Positions 45,371 through 55,591 of a stretch of DNA of 64,000 bases are shown here, piece after piece. Location of the stretch: positions 139,468 through 203,467 of the forward strand of contig DDUU01000011.1 of NCBI GenBank assembly GCA_002344965.1, read 5' to 3'. The stretch's first letter is position 1. Each line of letters opens with the position of its first letter. A program made the position numbers and the translations under genes. A model generated the notes under the pieces. That model had not been told where the DNA came from, made no database searches, and was given only the letters and a program-made list of their open reading frames with translations. The stretch comes from Candidatus Tepidiaquacellales bacterium UBA2330. GTDB taxonomy: Bacteria > Bacteroidota > Ignavibacteria > Tepidaquicellales > Tepidaquicellaceae.

Positions 45371-46798
45371 TTGATAATAAAAGAAAAAGCAAAAAAGAGT
45401 AAAACAAAAAAGACATATTCCGATCTAAAGCAGCTAACGCCTTCTGAAATTGTGGAAGAGCTTGACAAGTATATAATAGGTCAGCAGAATGCAAAGAAGT
45501 CTGTTGCGATTGCACTAAGAAACAGATGGAGAAGGCAGAACGTAGCCGATAAAATGAAAAACGAGATCATGCCTAATAATATTATTATGATAGGACCAAC
45601 AGGAGTAGGTAAAACTGAGATCGCAAGAAGAATTTCAAGATTGGCAAATGCTCCTTTTATAAAAGTAGAGGCTTCAAAATTCACAGAAGTAGGTTATGTC
45701 GGACGTGATGTGGAATCAATGATCAGAGAACTTTCCGATCTTTCCGTAAATATTGTAAAAACCAAGAGAATGGAGGAAGTGGAATTAAAAGCAATCGAAA
45801 ATACCGAAGAAAGAATACTCGACATATTGCTGCCTCCTTTAAAAAAATCTGCTAACGGTGCTGCTAATGATATTCAGACTGCAGAAGAAAAAAATAATGC
45901 TCAGGAGCTTAATACAAGATCAAGAGAAAAACTTCGCGAGCAACTGCGTAAAGGCGAACTTGACGGAAGAACAATTGAGCTCGATCTTTCAAGTGAAAAC
46001 TTCCCGATGCTGCAGGTGCTGGGACCAATCGGCCTTGAGGAAATGGGAATCAATCTTAATGATCTATTCGGTAATATGATGCCAAAGAAATCCAAGAAAA
46101 GAAAGCTGACTATAGCTGAAGCCAGGAAAGTACTTACGCATGAAGAATCCGGCAAGCTGATAGACATGGATGCAGTTATAAAAGAAGCTGTAGATAAAGT
46201 ACAGAATTCCGGAATTGTATTCATAGATGAAATAGATAAAGTAGCCGGCGGAAATTCCAAATCACAGGGTCCTGATGTTTCAAGAGAAGGGGTTCAGAGA
46301 GATCTGCTGCCGATAGTGGAAGGATCTACTGTAATTACCAAATACGGACCTGTGCTTACAGATCATATTTTGTTTATCGCCTCAGGAGCATTTCATACTT
46401 CAAAGCCGAGCGATCTGATCCCGGAACTTCAGGGCAGATTCCCGATAAGAGTTGAGCTGAACAGTCTCGGAGAAGATGAATTTTACAAAATACTTACTCA
46501 GCCGGAAAATGCTCTGATTAAACAATATCAGGCGATGTTTGCTTCGGAAGGAGTTGAACTTTCGTTTGAAGAAGCTGCTATCCGTGAGATCGCAAAGACT
46601 GCGGCTGAAGTGAATGAGCAGGTAGAAAACATTGGTGCAAGAAGACTTCACACTATTCTTACAACCGTACTTGAAGAACTGCTTTTTGAAATCCCGGATA
46701 AATATAAAAATAAGAAAGTAGATATCTCAAAAGAATATGTTAACAAAAAATTAGATTCAATTGTAAGAGACAGAGATCTAAGCAGATATATATTATAA
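45371..46798 (+). CDS. hslU: ATP-dependent protease ATPase subunit HslU
   Basis: AAA+ unfoldase that feeds substrates to HslV. 475 aa from a TTG start at 45371. [20 protein letters not shown] is the conserved N-terminus, Walker A GPTGVGKT at 75-82, the GYVGRDVES pore loop, an inserted I domain (about 135-250), Walker [11 protein letters not shown], then [20 protein letters not shown] and the C-terminal tail [10 protein letters not shown], which docks into HslV. Confidence 0.97.
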   Translation: MIIKEKAKKSKTKKTYSDLKQLTPSEIVEELDKYIIGQQNAKKSVAIALRNRWRRQNVADKMKNEIMPNNIIMIGPTGVGKTEIARRISRLANAPFIKVEASKFTEVGYVGRDVESMIRELSDLSVNIVKTKRMEEVELKAIENTEERILDILLPPLKKSANGAANDIQTAEEKNNAQELNTRSREKLREQLRKGELDGRTIELDLSSENFPMLQVLGPIGLEEMGINLNDLFGNMMPKKSKKRKLTIAEARKVLTHEESGKLIDMDAVIKEAVDKVQNSGIVFIDEIDKVAGGNSKSQGPDVSREGVQRDLLPIVEGSTVITKYGPVLTDHILFIASGAFHTSKPSDLIPELQGRFPIRVELNSLGEDEFYKILTQPENALIKQYQAMFASEGVELSFEEAAIREIAKTAAEVNEQVENIGARRLHTILTTVLEELLFEIPDKYKNKKVDISKEYVNKKLDSIVRDRDLSRYIL

Positions 46799-46805
46799 AA
46801 TACAA

Positions 46806-47516
46806 ATGAAAAAATTATTAATTGCGGTATTCGTTTTATTAATGTCAGGAAACGCTTTTTCACAGATAAAAAGCAGATCCAATAATCTGAATTTCTATAC
46901 CGGAATCGGATATAAATTAGTATATCTGACGGATAATACAGCGAGAAACGCTTATCCTTTTTTTCAGCTGTCGCAGGGTGATTTTCTGAAAGAGATCACA
47001 GGACAATTCGGTGCGGTGCTAAATGAAGTAGCCGGTGTGGAATTTGCGCCGTCATATTTATTTACAACAGCATATTCAAATAACGGATTTTATTACACCA
47101 GTCCGACTGTAGGGAGGAGATATTACGTGCCTTCGGATTCCAGACTATTTGCATTACCGCTGAATCTGAGATTGAAATTTTTCCCGCAGGGAAAAAATTA
47201 TGCATCTTTTCTTAATAAGGTGTATATAAGCGGAGGTTTCGGGATGATGTATATATCTGAAGAAGTAGTCAGTCAGGTTTATACGGACGATGTTAATTTC
47301 AATTATCTCGGCACAGTCAGAGCTGATAATGATTTCTGGAATATTAATTATGAAATAGCATTAGGACTTGCAAGCTATTCCAAAATCGGATACGGATTTG
47401 AATTAAGTTACAGATTTGTGCCGCTTGATAATGAAGTTCAGAAACCGCTGATAACTTCATTATCACCAAATTTCAACAGCGTTAATCTTACAGCGAATAT
47501 AATTTTCAGTTTTTAA
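46806..47516 (+). CDS. Predicted outer-membrane beta-barrel protein
   Basis: 236 aa, signal peptide MKKLLIAVFVLLMSGNAFSQ. The mature protein alternates aromatic-rich strands (LNFYTGIGYKLVYLT, FLKEITGQFGAVLNEVAGVE, NYEIALGLASYSKIGYGFEL) and ends in a terminal strand with Phe (NLTANIIFSF), typical of porin-like barrels. No specific family or ligand. Ends tail-to-tail with the acyl-CoA dehydrogenase gene, overlapping by 11 bases. Confidence 0.72.
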   Translation: MKKLLIAVFVLLMSGNAFSQIKSRSNNLNFYTGIGYKLVYLTDNTARNAYPFFQLSQGDFLKEITGQFGAVLNEVAGVEFAPSYLFTTAYSNNGFYYTSPTVGRRYYVPSDSRLFALPLNLRLKFFPQGKNYASFLNKVYISGGFGMMYISEEVVSQVYTDDVNFNYLGTVRADNDFWNINYEIALGLASYSKIGYGFELSYRFVPLDNEVQKPLITSLSPNFNSVNLTANIIFSF

Positions 47517-48648
47517 GTATTTCTCTTGCGATTACAAGTTTCTGAATTTCGCTTGTACCCTCATATATCTGTGTGATCTTGGAATCTCTTAAGAATCTTT
47601 CCACAAGATATTCCCTTACATAACCATAACCGCCGTGAATCTGAATTGCCTCAAGAGCGCAGCTGACAGCAGCCTGACTCGCCAAAAGTTTTGCCATAGA
47701 AGCTTCTTTAATATAACTTTTTTTATTGTCTTTGTTTAAAGCAGCTTTGTATATCATAAGTCTTGCGGATTCAATGTCGGTTGCCATTTCTGCCATCTTG
47801 AATTGAATAGACTGAAGCTCTGAGATAGTAGAATCAAAAGCTTTTCTTACTTTGGAATATTTAACCGAAGCTTCAAGACTTGCCTGAGCAATTCCCAGTG
47901 CTTGCGCTGCAACGCCGATCCTGCCGCCGTTAAGCGTTTCCATTGCAATTTTAAAACCAATGCCTTCTTCTCCCAGGAGATTTTCCTTCGGAACTCTGAC
48001 ATTATTCAAACCTAAAGTACATGTGTCAGAACTCCTTATTCCGAGCTTATCTTCTTTTTTTCCGATCTCAAGTCCGGGAGTATTCTTTTCAATAATAAAA
48101 GTTGAAATACCTTTATAACCTTTTGACTTATCAGTCATGGCTTGAAGAAAATAAACATCACACTGCACGCCGTTAGTGATCCAGTTTTTCATTCCGTTAA
48201 TTACATAGTGATCTCCGTCAAGTACAGCTTCTGTATTCTGATGAGTAGCATCGCTTCCCGCTTCCGGTTCGGAAAGACAGAATGCGCCGAGTAACTGTCC
48301 TGAAGCAAGCGGCTTTAAATATTTTTCTTTCTGAAAATCATTTCCCCATTTTTCTATGCCGAAACAGACGAGAGAATTATTTACTGACATTATAACGCCG
48401 ACAGAAGCATCGACCTTTGATATCTCTTCAATAGCAAGAACATAGGAAATAGTATCCATTCCGGCTCCGCCCCATTCAGGTGAAACCATCATACCCATAA
48501 ATCCAAGTTCGCCTAATTTTTTTACAATTTCCTGCGGAAACTCAGCTGTCAGATCTCGTTCGACTGCTGAAGGAGCTATTTCATTTTCAGCGAAATCTCT
48601 TGCAGCATCTCTTATGGAAATCTGCTCTTCAGTTAGTTCAAAATTCAT
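47506..48648 (-). CDS. Acyl-CoA dehydrogenase
   Basis: FAD enzyme introducing the alpha-beta double bond in acyl-CoA; electrons pass to ETF. 380 aa, full length. Motifs: FELTEEQISIRDAARDFAEN, AFCLSEPEAGSDA, FIIEKNTPGLEIGKKEDKLG, IQIHGGYGYVREYLVERFLR and the catalytic glutamate in IYEGTSEIQKLVIARE. Likely short-chain (butyryl-CoA type) given the neighbouring 3-hydroxybutyryl-CoA dehydrogenase and thiolase. Confidence 0.94.
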   Translation of the reverse strand: MNFELTEEQISIRDAARDFAENEIAPSAVERDLTAEFPQEIVKKLGELGFMGMMVSPEWGGAGMDTISYVLAIEEISKVDASVGVIMSVNNSLVCFGIEKWGNDFQKEKYLKPLASGQLLGAFCLSEPEAGSDATHQNTEAVLDGDHYVINGMKNWITNGVQCDVYFLQAMTDKSKGYKGISTFIIEKNTPGLEIGKKEDKLGIRSSDTCTLGLNNVRVPKENLLGEEGIGFKIAMETLNGGRIGVAAQALGIAQASLEASVKYSKVRKAFDSTISELQSIQFKMAEMATDIESARLMIYKAALNKDNKKSYIKEASMAKLLASQAAVSCALEAIQIHGGYGYVREYLVERFLRDSKITQIYEGTSEIQKLVIAREILKN

Positions 48649-48673
48649 AATATTGTATTTTTATTTTAAAAGT

Positions 48674-49525
48674 TTATTTTTGTGAGTAATCGTAAAATCC
48701 TTTTCCGCTCTTTCTGCCGAGATGACCTGCAGCGACCATTTTCTTTAAGAGGGGACAAGGTCTGTATTTTGAATCACCGAGACCTTCATGAAGCACATTC
48801 ATAATGGACAGGCATACATCAAGTCCGATAAAATCTGCAAGTGTCAGAGGTCCCATTGGATGATTCATTCCGAGTTTCATTACATTATCAATTGCATCCG
48901 GCTCAGCAACGCCTTCCATTACGCAGTACATTGCTTCATTGAGCATAGGAAGCAAAATTCTGTTTGCTACAAAACCCGGATAATCCTGAACTTCAACCGG
49001 AGTTTTTTCAATTTTTTCAGTCAGTGTTTTTATTGCATCATAAGTGTCCTGCGAAGTAGCAAGTCCTCTGATAATTTCTACAAGTTTCATCAGAGGAACC
49101 GGATTCATAAAATGCATTCCTATCACTTTATCCGGTCTTTTTGTGAAAGCCGCAATTTCAGTTATTGAAATTGATGATGTATTACTTGCTAAAATTGTTT
49201 CCTGTTTACAGAGCTTATCCAGTTCTGAAAATATATTTTTCTTTATGCCAATATTCTCTGTAGCTGCTTCAATAACCAGATCTGATCCGGAAGCATCAGC
49301 AATATTAACTGAAGTAACTATATTTTTTAAAGTATCCGATTTCTGCTCTTCGCTTAAAGTGCCTTTCTTAACCTGTCTGTCAAGATTTTTAGTAATAGTT
49401 TCAATTCCTTTATTTAGAAAATCCTGATTGATATCAATTAGCTTAACGCTGTAACCGAACTGAGCAAATGTATGGGCAATACCGTTGCCCATTGTACCGG
49501 ATCCAATAACTGCAATATTTTTCAT
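48674..49525 (-). CDS. 3-hydroxybutyryl-CoA dehydrogenase
   Basis: Interconverts 3-hydroxyacyl-CoA and acetoacyl-CoA with NAD(P). 283 aa. N-terminal Rossmann motif [20 protein letters not shown], then [40 protein letters not shown] and a C-terminal helical domain ([40 protein letters not shown]). Single-function form without a hydratase domain. Lies between the dehydrogenase and thiolase genes. Confidence 0.95.
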   Translation of the reverse strand: MKNIAVIGSGTMGNGIAHTFAQFGYSVKLIDINQDFLNKGIETITKNLDRQVKKGTLSEEQKSDTLKNIVTSVNIADASGSDLVIEAATENIGIKKNIFSELDKLCKQETILASNTSSISITEIAAFTKRPDKVIGMHFMNPVPLMKLVEIIRGLATSQDTYDAIKTLTEKIEKTPVEVQDYPGFVANRILLPMLNEAMYCVMEGVAEPDAIDNVMKLGMNHPMGPLTLADFIGLDVCLSIMNVLHEGLGDSKYRPCPLLKKMVAAGHLGRKSGKGFYDYSQK

Positions 49526-49556
49526 TTGAATTCTATAAAAGTGTTTTTAAAATAAT

Positions 49557-50732
49557 TTAGTCTTTTTCTATAATTAATGCGCTTGCCTCACCGCCGCCGA
49601 TGCAGAGCGTTGCCAGGCCTCTTTTTGCATTTCTGTTTTTCATTGCATGTACCAGTGTAGTAAGTATTCTGGCACCGCTTGCTCCGATAGGATGACCTAA
49701 TGCAACCGCTCCTCCGTTGACATTTACTTTAGCCGGATCAAGTCCGGCTATTTTATTTACAGCGCATGCCTGAACCGCAAACGCTTCATTTGCTTCAATG
49801 AGGTCAAGATCTTTAACTTCAAGATTCGCTTTTTCAAGAACATGCTTTATAGCAAAAGCCGGTGAAGTTGTAAACCATTCCGGTTTTTGGGCGAATGACC
49901 CCTGCGCTACAATTTTAGCAAGAGGTTTAATGCCGAGTTCATTAGCTTTATCCGCTGACATTAGCACAAGTGCAGCCGCTCCGTCATTTATACTTGATGA
50001 ATTAAACGCAGTCACAGTTCCGTCTTTTGCAAATGCGCCTTTTAATGTTTTTCCTTTTTCAAAATTAACTTTTGACGGATCTTCATCTTCAGTTACTGTT
50101 ACATTTCCTTTTTTACCTGCAATTTCCACCGGTACAATCTCATCTTTAAATAATCCGTCTTTCGCAGCATTTAGCGCCCGTTTGTAACTTTCTTCCGCGA
50201 ATGCATCCTGATCTTCGCGAGAGATGTTCATTTCTTTAGAACACATTTCAGCAGCGCTGCCCATATGATAATTATTATATACATCCCAGAGACCGTCATT
50301 TATCATTCCGTCGACTACAGTTCCGTTACCCATTCTGTAACCTGCTCTTGCCTTATCAAGATAATAGGGAACGTTGCTCATGGATTCAAAACCACCTGCA
50401 ACAATAATTTCAGCGTCTCCGCATTTGATCGCCTGATCAGCAAGCATTACGGATTTCAGCCCGGAGCCGCACACTTTATTTATGGTAATCGCAGGAACTG
50501 AATCAGGAAGACCGGCGAAAATAGCAGCCTGTCTTGCAGGCGCCTGTCCCATACCTGCAGGAAGAACGCATCCCATTATAACTTCTGAAACATCTTCCGG
50601 TTTTATTCCGGCCTGTTTTATAGCTTCTTTAATTACTATAGCTCCGAGTTCGGGACCCTTTAAAGAAGAAAGACTTCCCATAAAACTTCCGACGGGAGTT
50701 CTCACTGCCGCTACAATTACTGTATCATTCAT
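49557..50732 (-). CDS. Acetyl-CoA acetyltransferase (thiolase)
   Basis: Condenses or cleaves acetoacetyl-CoA. 391 aa. The acyl-accepting Cys88 is in [14 protein letters not shown], the catalytic His in [18 protein letters not shown], and the second Cys in [15 protein letters not shown]. Length and motifs fit the degradative/biosynthetic class II thiolases. Part of a beta-oxidation-like gene trio. Confidence 0.95.
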   Translation of the reverse strand: MNDTVIVAAVRTPVGSFMGSLSSLKGPELGAIVIKEAIKQAGIKPEDVSEVIMGCVLPAGMGQAPARQAAIFAGLPDSVPAITINKVCGSGLKSVMLADQAIKCGDAEIIVAGGFESMSNVPYYLDKARAGYRMGNGTVVDGMINDGLWDVYNNYHMGSAAEMCSKEMNISREDQDAFAEESYKRALNAAKDGLFKDEIVPVEIAGKKGNVTVTEDEDPSKVNFEKGKTLKGAFAKDGTVTAFNSSSINDGAAALVLMSADKANELGIKPLAKIVAQGSFAQKPEWFTTSPAFAIKHVLEKANLEVKDLDLIEANEAFAVQACAVNKIAGLDPAKVNVNGGAVALGHPIGASGARILTTLVHAMKNRNAKRGLATLCIGGGEASALIIEKD

Positions 50733-50769
50733 AACTTTATATTAATATTAATAAATTATTTTTTAAAAT

Positions 50770-51540
50770 TTAGTTTATATCAGATGCCTGTTCAGCAATA
50801 AAAATAAAATCATCCGGCTTTAGACTTGCTCCACCTATCAGTGCTCCGTCAACGCCGCAAGCTGATAAAATTTCCTTTGCATTATCCTTATTCACGCTTC
50901 CGCCATACAGAATTCTTAAATTATCCGCAGCATTTTTATCAAAAATATCCTCTGCAGTGTTTCCGATAAGAGCGTGTATATGACTGACCTGTTCAGGAGC
51001 TGCATTAAGACCGGTGCCTATTGCCCAGACAGGTTCATAAGCAATAACTATATCAATCATTTTTTCAGAAGGAATATCTTTCAAAGCAACTTCCGTCTGT
51101 TCTGTTATTATACTTTCGAATATATCATCTTCTCTTTCCTGAAGAGTTTCTCCGACACAAACTATAACTTTCAGATCATTACTTAATGCCTGTAATACTT
51201 TTTTATTAACTAAGTTATTTGTCTCATGAAAATATTTCCTTCTTTCACTGTGACCAACGATTACATATTCGCAGCCGGCGGATTTCAGCATAGAAGCGGA
51301 TATTTCTCCTGTATAAGCTCCGTCTTTTTCATAATGAAGATTCTGAGCGCCGAGTTTTATACCGGAATCTTTAATAATTCCTGATACCAGAGCGAGTGAA
51401 ACAAACGGCGGACAGATCAGAATGTCTGTTTTCTTTAATAAACCCGGATTTACTTTACCCAGTATTTTCCTTGTAAGAACTCCTGATTCATTCAATCCTA
51501 AGTTCATTTTCCAGTTACCTGCAATTAATTTTCTTCTCAA
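50770..51540 (-). CDS. tpiA: Triosephosphate isomerase
   Basis: Interconverts dihydroxyacetone phosphate and glyceraldehyde-3-phosphate. 256 aa TIM barrel. Lys in AGNWKMNL, His in VIVGHSERRKYF, catalytic Glu in IAYEPVWAIGTG and the phosphate loop LRILYGGSV. 3 bases separate it from gatB on the same strand. Confidence 0.96.
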   Translation of the reverse strand: MRRKLIAGNWKMNLGLNESGVLTRKILGKVNPGLLKKTDILICPPFVSLALVSGIIKDSGIKLGAQNLHYEKDGAYTGEISASMLKSAGCEYVIVGHSERRKYFHETNNLVNKKVLQALSNDLKVIVCVGETLQEREDDIFESIITEQTEVALKDIPSEKMIDIVIAYEPVWAIGTGLNAAPEQVSHIHALIGNTAEDIFDKNAADNLRILYGGSVNKDNAKEILSACGVDGALIGGASLKPDDFIFIAEQASDIN

Positions 51541-51543
51541 CTT

Positions 51544-53022
51544 TTATTCTGTTTCTAAATTTTTTAATAATAACTCATTAACAATTTTAGGATTTGCCTT
51601 GCCGCGGCTTTCCTGCATTATTTTACCAACAAAGAATCCGGCTAATTTTTTCTCACCTCCTTTGTATCTCTGGACTTCCTTTGGGTTTTCATCAAGCACT
51701 TTCAGAACTACGGATTCAATTTCACTGCTGTCAGAGATCTGTGAGAGATCTGATTCGGCTTTATTAAACAGTGATATCATTTCTTCTTCGGAATTTCCTT
51801 TGAGCAAAATATTAAAAATTTCCTTTGATGCAGTAACGCTGACTTTTCCGGCAAAAACCGAATCAGCTATCATTGAAACAACTTTCCCCGGAATGTTAAA
51901 TTCTTTTATGCCAATTTTTTGTTCGTTAAGCACTCTTCTTACTTCAGCCCGGACGATATTGCTCACTATCCTGATGGAAGTTTCATCTTTTGATTTCAGA
52001 CCGCTTACAGCTTCCTCAAAATAATCAGCAAAAAATTTATCCTGTGTGATTTCATCAGAGTCAGAAAAGGGGAGTGAGTATTCATTCATAAATCTTTTGC
52101 ATCTCGCATCAGGAAATTCAGGAAGACTTTCCAGGATTTTTAGTTTCCACTCATCCGTAACGGTAACCTTTACTAAATCAGGTTCGGGAAAATATCTGTA
52201 GTCATGCGCTTCTTCTTTTGATCTGGTAGCTGAAGTAGTTTTCTCTTTCGCATTAAATGTCATTGTATTGAAAACTACATTCCCCCCTGATTCAATTACT
52301 TTAATCTGTCTGAAAATTTCAGCATCAATCGCATCTGATACATTTTTAAAAGAATTAAGATTTTTAATTTCACATCTGGTTCCGAATTCTTTTTCACCTT
52401 TAAGACGAACGGAAATATTTGCATCACATCTCAGCGAACCTTCTTCCATATTACCGTCATTGATCTCAAGATAAATCAGGGTCTGTCTGATTTTAGAAAG
52501 ATAGCGGAACGCTTCTTCAGTCGAACGTATATCCGGTTCGCTCACAATTTCGATAAGGGGAACTCCGCATCTGTTAAAATCAACAAGAGATTCATCATCA
52601 TGAAAATCATGAATTGATTTACCGGCATCTTCTTCCATATGAATTCTTGTTACTCCGATTCTTTTCGTTTCTTTATTTCTGAGTGAAATGTCAAGAAATC
52701 CGTTTTCACATATCGGAGTTTCAAACTGTGTGATCTGATATCCTTTTGAAAGATCGGGATAGAAATAATTTTTTCTGGCAAATATAGAAACTTTACGGAT
52801 GGAGCAATTTAAAGCAAAACCCATTCTGATAATATGGTCAACCAGATTTTCATTAAGAACCGGAAGAGTACCCGGATAGCCGAGACATACCGGACAGACA
52901 TTAGAATTCGGTGATGAATGAAATTCAGCGGAGCATTTACAAAATGCCTTTGACTTTGTTTTCATCTGAGCATGAATCTCAAGTCCAATGACGGGTTCAT
53001 ATTTTGATAAAACCGTATCCAA
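51544..53022 (-). CDS. gatB: Aspartyl/glutamyl-tRNA(Asn/Gln) amidotransferase subunit B
   Basis: Part of GatCAB, which amidates Glu-tRNA(Gln) and Asp-tRNA(Asn). 492 aa. VIGLEIHAQMKTKSKAFCKC at the N-terminus, NVCPVCLGYPGTLPVLN (zinc cysteines), FYPDLSKGYQITQFETPICE, MEEDAGKSIHDF and RCDANISVRLKG, with a C-terminal tRNA-binding YqeY domain (about 380-490). gatA and gatC are not in the window. Confidence 0.96.
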   Translation of the reverse strand: MDTVLSKYEPVIGLEIHAQMKTKSKAFCKCSAEFHSSPNSNVCPVCLGYPGTLPVLNENLVDHIIRMGFALNCSIRKVSIFARKNYFYPDLSKGYQITQFETPICENGFLDISLRNKETKRIGVTRIHMEEDAGKSIHDFHDDESLVDFNRCGVPLIEIVSEPDIRSTEEAFRYLSKIRQTLIYLEINDGNMEEGSLRCDANISVRLKGEKEFGTRCEIKNLNSFKNVSDAIDAEIFRQIKVIESGGNVVFNTMTFNAKEKTTSATRSKEEAHDYRYFPEPDLVKVTVTDEWKLKILESLPEFPDARCKRFMNEYSLPFSDSDEITQDKFFADYFEEAVSGLKSKDETSIRIVSNIVRAEVRRVLNEQKIGIKEFNIPGKVVSMIADSVFAGKVSVTASKEIFNILLKGNSEEEMISLFNKAESDLSQISDSSEIESVVLKVLDENPKEVQRYKGGEKKLAGFFVGKIMQESRGKANPKIVNELLLKNLETE

Positions 53023-53027
53023 TATAA

Positions 53028-54473
53028 TCAGTTATAGCTAATTTTTTTAAATTCAGAAATTACATTATCTCTTACTTTCGAATGATCGACCATACGCCGG
53101 GGATAATCCTTATCTATTATTACGTTAAATTTTCTTTGTTCACTTTCATTCATCAGATCAGGTTCGTGTACATATTCCGGCGGCAGGTCCTTTAACTCAG
53201 GAATATATTTTTTAATATATGAACCGTCGGGATCAAACTTTTTACTTTGCAGATAAGGATTAAATATTCTGAAATACGGCTGAGCGTCAACACCTGTAGA
53301 TGCGCACCATTGCCAGCCTCCGTTATTACTTGCAAAATCCAGGTCAATAAGTTTTTCCGCAAAATATTTCTCACCGAGACGCCAGTCTATAAACAGATCT
53401 TTTGTCAGAAACATGGCAACGATCATTCTTACTCTGTTATGGAGCCAGCCTTCTGAATTAAGCTGACGCATTCCCGCATCCACAATAGGATATCCGGTTA
53501 TTCCCTTACTCCATTTATCAAAATGAATTTCATTGTAACTCCATTTCAGACCGTCATATTCTTTCCTGAATGATTCTGAAATCAGCTGCGGATTGAAATA
53601 AGTGATGTGGTAATAAAATTCTCTCCATAGTAACTCATTTATCCAGGTCTGAATGCCGGCTGCATCTGATTCTTTTTTTGATTTTTCAAGAGCGGTCACG
53701 GCGGTTCTCAAAGCTTCTCTTATACTGACAGTTCCAAAATGCAGATGGGCAGAGAGTCTGCTTGTGCCGTTCACAGACGGAATATCTCTTTTGATTTTAT
53801 ATTCAGAAATTCCGGTTGTATAAAAATCTTTCAGAAGACTCAATCCTTCTTTCCGACCTCCTGAAAAATAAGATTTTTCAATTAGTTCGTATTTCCCGGT
53901 TTTAATTTCTGAATCAGTATTAATTTCAACAATAACTTCATTACCTGAATCAATTAAATTTAGATCAGTTTTAACATTAACGTAATGATTTTTTTCAAGT
54001 CGGTTTAATGCATTTTTTTTAAAAGGCGTATAGACTTTGTATTGTTCACCGGAATCATTTTTAATTTCACCAGGCTCAAAAATAGTGCTGTCATTAAAAT
54101 CACAAATCATACCATTCTTTGATTCTACAATTTCTTTTACAAGTCTGTCTCTTTTAATACAGTAAGGTTCTATTTGTTTATTGTAATATAAACTGATCTG
54201 ACCGTATTTATTTATTAGAGAATTAAAAACATCAGTACTCTTTCCTCTGATTAATTGAAGATGCAGATTATAAGAAGTAAGTCCAGCTTCAAGCTCTGAC
54301 AGTGTATTATTCAGAAATAAAATTCTTTTCTCTCCGAAATAATTAAAAGTATTTTCATTTTTAATATAAATGAGTGAGAATTTGCAGCTGCCAGAGACCT
54401 TGCTTAAAAATTCTGATAATCCTCTGTTATCTTCCAATCTCAGATCTTTTCTGAACCAGTAAATAAACAGCAT
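53028..54473 (-). CDS. phrB: Deoxyribodipyrimidine photolyase
   Basis: Light-driven repair of cyclobutane pyrimidine dimers. 481 aa. N-terminal antenna-binding domain (FIYWFRKDLRLEDNRGLSEF) and C-terminal FAD/helical domain with LLWREFYYHITYFNP, GYPIVDAGMRQLNSEGWLHN, MFLTKDLFIDWRLGEKYFAE and WQWCASTGVDAQPYFRIFNP, all typical of class I CPD photolyases. The last base overlaps the next gene's start. Confidence 0.94.
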   Translation of the reverse strand: MLFIYWFRKDLRLEDNRGLSEFLSKVSGSCKFSLIYIKNENTFNYFGEKRILFLNNTLSELEAGLTSYNLHLQLIRGKSTDVFNSLINKYGQISLYYNKQIEPYCIKRDRLVKEIVESKNGMICDFNDSTIFEPGEIKNDSGEQYKVYTPFKKNALNRLEKNHYVNVKTDLNLIDSGNEVIVEINTDSEIKTGKYELIEKSYFSGGRKEGLSLLKDFYTTGISEYKIKRDIPSVNGTSRLSAHLHFGTVSIREALRTAVTALEKSKKESDAAGIQTWINELLWREFYYHITYFNPQLISESFRKEYDGLKWSYNEIHFDKWSKGITGYPIVDAGMRQLNSEGWLHNRVRMIVAMFLTKDLFIDWRLGEKYFAEKLIDLDFASNNGGWQWCASTGVDAQPYFRIFNPYLQSKKFDPDGSYIKKYIPELKDLPPEYVHEPDLMNESEQRKFNVIIDKDYPRRMVDHSKVRDNVISEFKKISYN

Positions 54474-55543
54474 CAGATCTGCGGCTTTCTTTCGTTAAAA
54501 GAATTACTGGTTAACTTTACAAAGGTAGCTTTGCTCTGATATTCTTTGATATTTCTTGAATTCAGATAGCTCATAGATGACTGCAGTCCTTCACGATATT
54601 CCGTAATTATTTTTGCAACAGCTCCTTTGTAAGGTACTAAAGATTCTTCACCTTCAATATAATTTTTCTTTTCCTGTTTAACGGCAAAGGAAGCACTTCC
54701 GCAATATTTTTTCCATCGCTGATTATTGTATTTCAAAACTTCACCGGGAGATTCTTCAGTACCGGCGAGCACTCTGCCGAACATAACGGCATCGCATCCC
54801 AGAGCAATCGCTTTGCACATCGCACCCGGAGTGGAAATACCGCCGTCAGCAATAATTTTAACATCGCTGTCAAGATCATTTTTCGCTTCGAGCGATCTTA
54901 AAATTGCATCCACCTGACCAATACCGATTCCGGATTTTACTGAAGTGGAACACATTGCACCGTTACCGATACCGACTCTGACTGCATCGACACCAATTTT
55001 TATCAGAAACTCCGTCGTTTCATAACTTGCTACATTACCTGCAATAATTTTAATCTGATATTCTTTTATAATATTCCCTGCAGCTGAAATAAATTCCTCA
55101 ATCATTTTTGAACCGCCGTTAGCAATATCAATACAAACAATTTTAACTCCGTAATCAGCAAGTCGTTTAAGTCTATCCAGATCAGAAGATTTATTAATTC
55201 CGACAGCAGGACATTTAAAAGGTGAATCTGACATTCCGTTATCAGAAAATTCCCTTATCTGTTCGTCAATTGAATTAAACCTGTGAACAACGCCGAGGCA
55301 TCCGAGCTCGGATAAAGCTTTAGCCATTTTTCCTCCGACAACCGTATTCATGGGCGAACCTATTATCGGGAGTGAAAGCCGCAGTCCGAGGAAGTCGACT
55401 GATGTGTCACATTCGGCTCTGTGTTCAATTTCAGAGATCTGATCAGGGAGAAGTGAAATATCATCATATGTAAATGAATAAGATTCCGAAATTTTAGATG
55501 CGAAAGTTTTTTTTCCGTTACCTGATATTTTAATATTTTCCAT
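54473..55543 (-). CDS. IMP dehydrogenase/GMP reductase-family protein lacking CBS domains
   Basis: 356 aa TIM-barrel enzyme of guanine-nucleotide metabolism. Motifs: [35 protein letters not shown], the catalytic cysteine loop [40 protein letters not shown] and [19 protein letters not shown] domains that split most bacterial IMP dehydrogenases are absent. Length and lack of CBS fit GMP reductase (guaC) or a CBS-less GuaB; the sequence alone does not decide, so no symbol is given. It overlaps phrB by 1 base. Confidence 0.85.
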   Translation of the reverse strand: MENIKISGNGKKTFASKISESYSFTYDDISLLPDQISEIEHRAECDTSVDFLGLRLSLPIIGSPMNTVVGGKMAKALSELGCLGVVHRFNSIDEQIREFSDNGMSDSPFKCPAVGINKSSDLDRLKRLADYGVKIVCIDIANGGSKMIEEFISAAGNIIKEYQIKIIAGNVASYETTEFLIKIGVDAVRVGIGNGAMCSTSVKSGIGIGQVDAILRSLEAKNDLDSDVKIIADGGISTPGAMCKAIALGCDAVMFGRVLAGTEESPGEVLKYNNQRWKKYCGSASFAVKQEKKNYIEGEESLVPYKGAVAKIITEYREGLQSSMSYLNSRNIKEYQSKATFVKLTSNSFNERKPQI

Positions 55544-55591
55544 AAAGAATTAACCTTTTAATTTTAGAGATTACGCTTTGCCGAAAATAGA

